Below are positions 29,794 to 31,558 of a stretch of 31,558 nt of DNA, piece after piece. Position 1 is the first letter of the stretch. The number at the start of each line of letters is the position of its first letter. The stretch comes from Chloroflexota bacterium. GTDB lineage: Bacteria > Chloroflexota > Anaerolineae > Caldilineales > Caldilineaceae. The stretch is from NCBI GenBank assembly GCA_003577005.1, contig QEUW01000068.1:1-31558 (forward strand), read 5' to 3'. A program made the position numbers and the translations under genes. Under the pieces are notes generated by a model that had not been told where the DNA came from, did not search any database, and saw nothing but the letters and a program-made list of their open reading frames with translations.

Positions 29794-31558
29794 ATGGCGA
29801 CGAGAGTTTATCAGAACTTTGACCTGCTCATCGAACCCGCTCAGGATGGCTACCGCGTACGCGTGCTAAACTCTCCAGTGGGCCAGGCAACAGCAACCAT
29901 CGTCTGGCCCTTTTCCCGGCAAGAACTGGCCGAAAATCTCCAAATGACGGGTGGGGCCATTGGGCAGTACGACGCCACCCACTCACCATCGCCAGACCTT
30001 GCGCCAGAGCGTTTTGGCTGCCGCCTCTTCTCAGCTATCTTCCAGGGTAACGTGCTGACGAGCTTCCGCCGCAGCCTGGATGCCACACGCCGTGACAAGA
30101 CCGGTCTCCGCATCCGGCTGCGCTTGAATGCGGCTCCGGCGCTGATTAACCTCCCCTGGGAATATCTCTTGGACGGTGAAAACGACCGTTTTCTGGTGCT
30201 CTCAGCCGAGACACCACTTGTTCGTTACTGGGAATTGGCCGAGCCAGAGCCCTTTATCCCTGTCGCTCCTCCGTTGCGTATCCTCGCCGTGATCGCCGAC
30301 CCGCAGGATGTCACCCCACGCTTGGAGGTCGAGGCCGAATGGCGCCGGCTCCAGGAGGCGGTTGCCGATCTGCACCAGCGGGCTGCGGTCGAATTGGTGC
30401 GCCTGCCCGCCGCAACACGGGCAGCCTTGCAGCGCCGCCTTCGCCAGGAAGAATGGCACGTTTTGCATTTTGTCGGCCACGGTTGGTTCGACGAACAGCG
30501 AGATCAGGGCGGCCTGATCCTGGCCGATGATGAAGGCAACGGCGAATTTGTGCGGGCCGACCGGCTGAGCGTGCTGGTACAGGACTGCCGTGCGCTGCGG
30601 CTCGTCTTTTTGAACGCGTGTGACGCCGCGCGTGGGAGTTCAGCCGAGCCGTTTGCCGGCGTGGCGCAACACCTGGTGCGCCAGGGGTTGCCGGCGGTCA
30701 TTGCCATGCAATCGGCAGTCAGTGACCGGGCTGCTGCTGACCTGGCACATGAATTCTATACGGCCCTGGCCGACGGCTATCCCATCGATGCTGCCCTGGC
30801 TGAGGCGCGCCGTGCCGTTTTTGTCTCCGGTAATGCGCTGGAGTGGGCCACGCCCGTGCTTTTCAGCCGCTCGGAGGATAACCAGATTCTAATGCTACCC
30901 ACTGCATCATCAAAACGCGAGATGGTGCGACCAGACACGGTTACGACGGGCGGCGGCACATGGATTGGCGGTGATGTCAACACGGGGGGAGGCGGTTTTA
31001 CTGGTCGAGATACGATAAACGTCTATATTGGAGATGAGATTGTCCAGGCGCTTCGCCACAAGCCGCCCGGCGAACAGGTGGCGCCACCACCCCCGGACTG
31101 GGCGCCAAAGCTGGTCGTGGTTCCCGGTGACAGCTTTCTCATGGGCCGGCCCGCTGCTGAAGGAGTACCCCCAGAGGAAACCGGGCAACACGAGATATTT
31201 CTGCCCACCTATTCCATTGGCCGCTACCCGGTGACCGTAGCCGAGTATCTTACGTTTATCGAGCAGACTGACTATTCCCCACCCAAGATCTGGCGGGGAC
31301 GCAACCCACCCCGCGACAAGCTGGATCACCCCGTGGTCGATGTAAGCTGGTACGATACGAGGGCCTACTGTGCCTGGCTCCAGAAAAAGACCGGCCTTGC
31401 CTTTCGCCTGCCCACCGAGGCAGAATGGGAAAAGGCGGCGCGCGGCACGGATGGCCGCATCTACACCTGGGGAGACGAGTGGGACCCGGCGCGCTGCTAT
31501 TGTGTCGAAGGCCGCATGACGGTCGCGGTTGGCAGTTACCCGCGAGGCGCAAGCCCTT
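29794..31558 (+). CDS. CHAT protease-FGE (SUMF1) domain fusion, cut by window edge
   Basis: At least 588 residues, open to the right edge. Residues about 1-160 form the beta-rich N-terminal part usual before CHAT (YQNFDLLIEPAQDGYRVRVL, LPWEYLLD). The CHAT caspase-like domain (about 165-370) has His229 in VLHFVGHGWFD and Cys276 in VFLNACDAARG, the expected catalytic dyad. A glycine-rich linker (about 389-416) contains IGGDVNTGGGGFTGRD. From about 442 a formylglycine-generating-enzyme/SUMF1 C-type-lectin-like domain begins (VVVPGDSFLMG, IGRYPVTVAEY, FRLPTEAEWEKAARG, YTWGDEWD); its end is missing. CHAT proteases are effectors in bacterial conflict systems, and FGE folds serve there as sensor or ligand-binding modules. 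ATG 29764 is in frame 10 codons upstream with AAAAGG, but 29794 better fits the family N-terminus and the promoter. Confidence 0.92.
   Translation, partial: MATRVYQNFDLLIEPAQDGYRVRVLNSPVGQATATIVWPFSRQELAENLQMTGGAIGQYDATHSPSPDLAPERFGCRLFSAIFQGNVLTSFRRSLDATRRDKTGLRIRLRLNAAPALINLPWEYLLDGENDRFLVLSAETPLVRYWELAEPEPFIPVAPPLRILAVIADPQDVTPRLEVEAEWRRLQEAVADLHQRAAVELVRLPAATRAALQRRLRQEEWHVLHFVGHGWFDEQRDQGGLILADDEGNGEFVRADRLSVLVQDCRALRLVFLNACDAARGSSAEPFAGVAQHLVRQGLPAVIAMQSAVSDRAAADLAHEFYTALADGYPIDAALAEARRAVFVSGNALEWATPVLFSRSEDNQILMLPTASSKREMVRPDTVTTGGGTWIGGDVNTGGGGFTGRDTINVYIGDEIVQALRHKPPGEQVAPPPPDWAPKLVVVPGDSFLMGRPAAEGVPPEETGQHEIFLPTYSIGRYPVTVAEYLTFIEQTDYSPPKIWRGRNPPRDKLDHPVVDVSWYDTRAYCAWLQKKTGLAFRLPTEAEWEKAARGTDGRIYTWGDEWDPARCYCVEGRMTVAVGSYPRGASP

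Overview
The window looks like chromosomal DNA of a GC-rich, non-sporulating filamentous-type bacterium, most likely Chloroflexota, class Anaerolineae (Caldilineaceae-like). That is an inference from gene content: lamin-tail-domain (LTD) surface proteins ending in a short LPxV motif, a DUF4058 protein, a CHAT-formylglycine-generating-enzyme (FGE) fusion, and a membrane glycosyltransferase with a long C-terminal beta-rich domain. There is no rRNA, tRNA, CRISPR array or transposase in the window, so the taxonomic call is not anchored by a marker gene.

Layout. 1-1130 (minus): the N-terminal three quarters of a GT4 glycosyltransferase, running off the left edge, preceded by a PchB/AroQ-like chorismate mutase. 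1313-3865 (plus): two adjacent acyl-CoA dehydrogenases, the first with a changed catalytic position and a shortened C-terminus, the second canonical; they are separated by a 100-bp inverted-repeat element. 3922-6006 (minus): a translationally coupled operon of a pentapeptide-repeat protein, a VTC-type polyphosphate-polymerase-fold protein and a DUF4956 membrane protein. 6117-10882 (minus): a double-LTD protein and a 14-blade FG-GAP/VCBS protein with a C-terminal LTD. 11342-18169 (plus): a 1481-residue LTD/CotH-kinase surface protein followed 12 nt later by a GT-C membrane glycosyltransferase. 18249-20265 (minus): an NahK-like sugar kinase and a UlaG-like metallo-beta-lactamase-fold hydrolase. 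20449-25861 (plus): a secreted protein with 26 uninterrupted TPRs, a ThuA-domain protein overlapping it by 4 nt, and a galactonate-dehydratase-like enolase-superfamily enzyme. 25858-26595 (minus): a phytanoyl-CoA-dioxygenase-family protein. 26863-27648 (plus): DUF4058. 27739-29482 (minus): an SDR oxidoreductase and an O-methyltransferase. 29794-end (plus): a CHAT protease-FGE fusion cut by the right edge.

The most coherent candidate system is 3922-18169. VTC-fold, DUF4956 and CotH genes are, as I recall, repeatedly found together in bacteria without a settled role. Here all three occur beside LTD and propeller surface proteins, and a GT-C glycosyltransferase is placed like an operon partner of the CotH gene. 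A reasonable hypothesis is a cell-surface system in which CotH phosphorylates, VTC/DUF4956 supplies or polymerises phosphate, and GT-C glycosylates exported LTD proteins. The second point of interest is the CHAT-FGE fusion, an architecture known among conflict proteins and diversity-generating-retroelement targets; its variable end, if any, lies beyond the window.

The intergenic DNA is itself structured. Heptanucleotide tandem repeats of three unrelated sequences, mostly arranged as hairpins, lie next to gene starts and ends in the left 6 kb. A second palindrome family, with arms built on CGCATTCCGGGAAAG, occurs twice in the right 5 kb.
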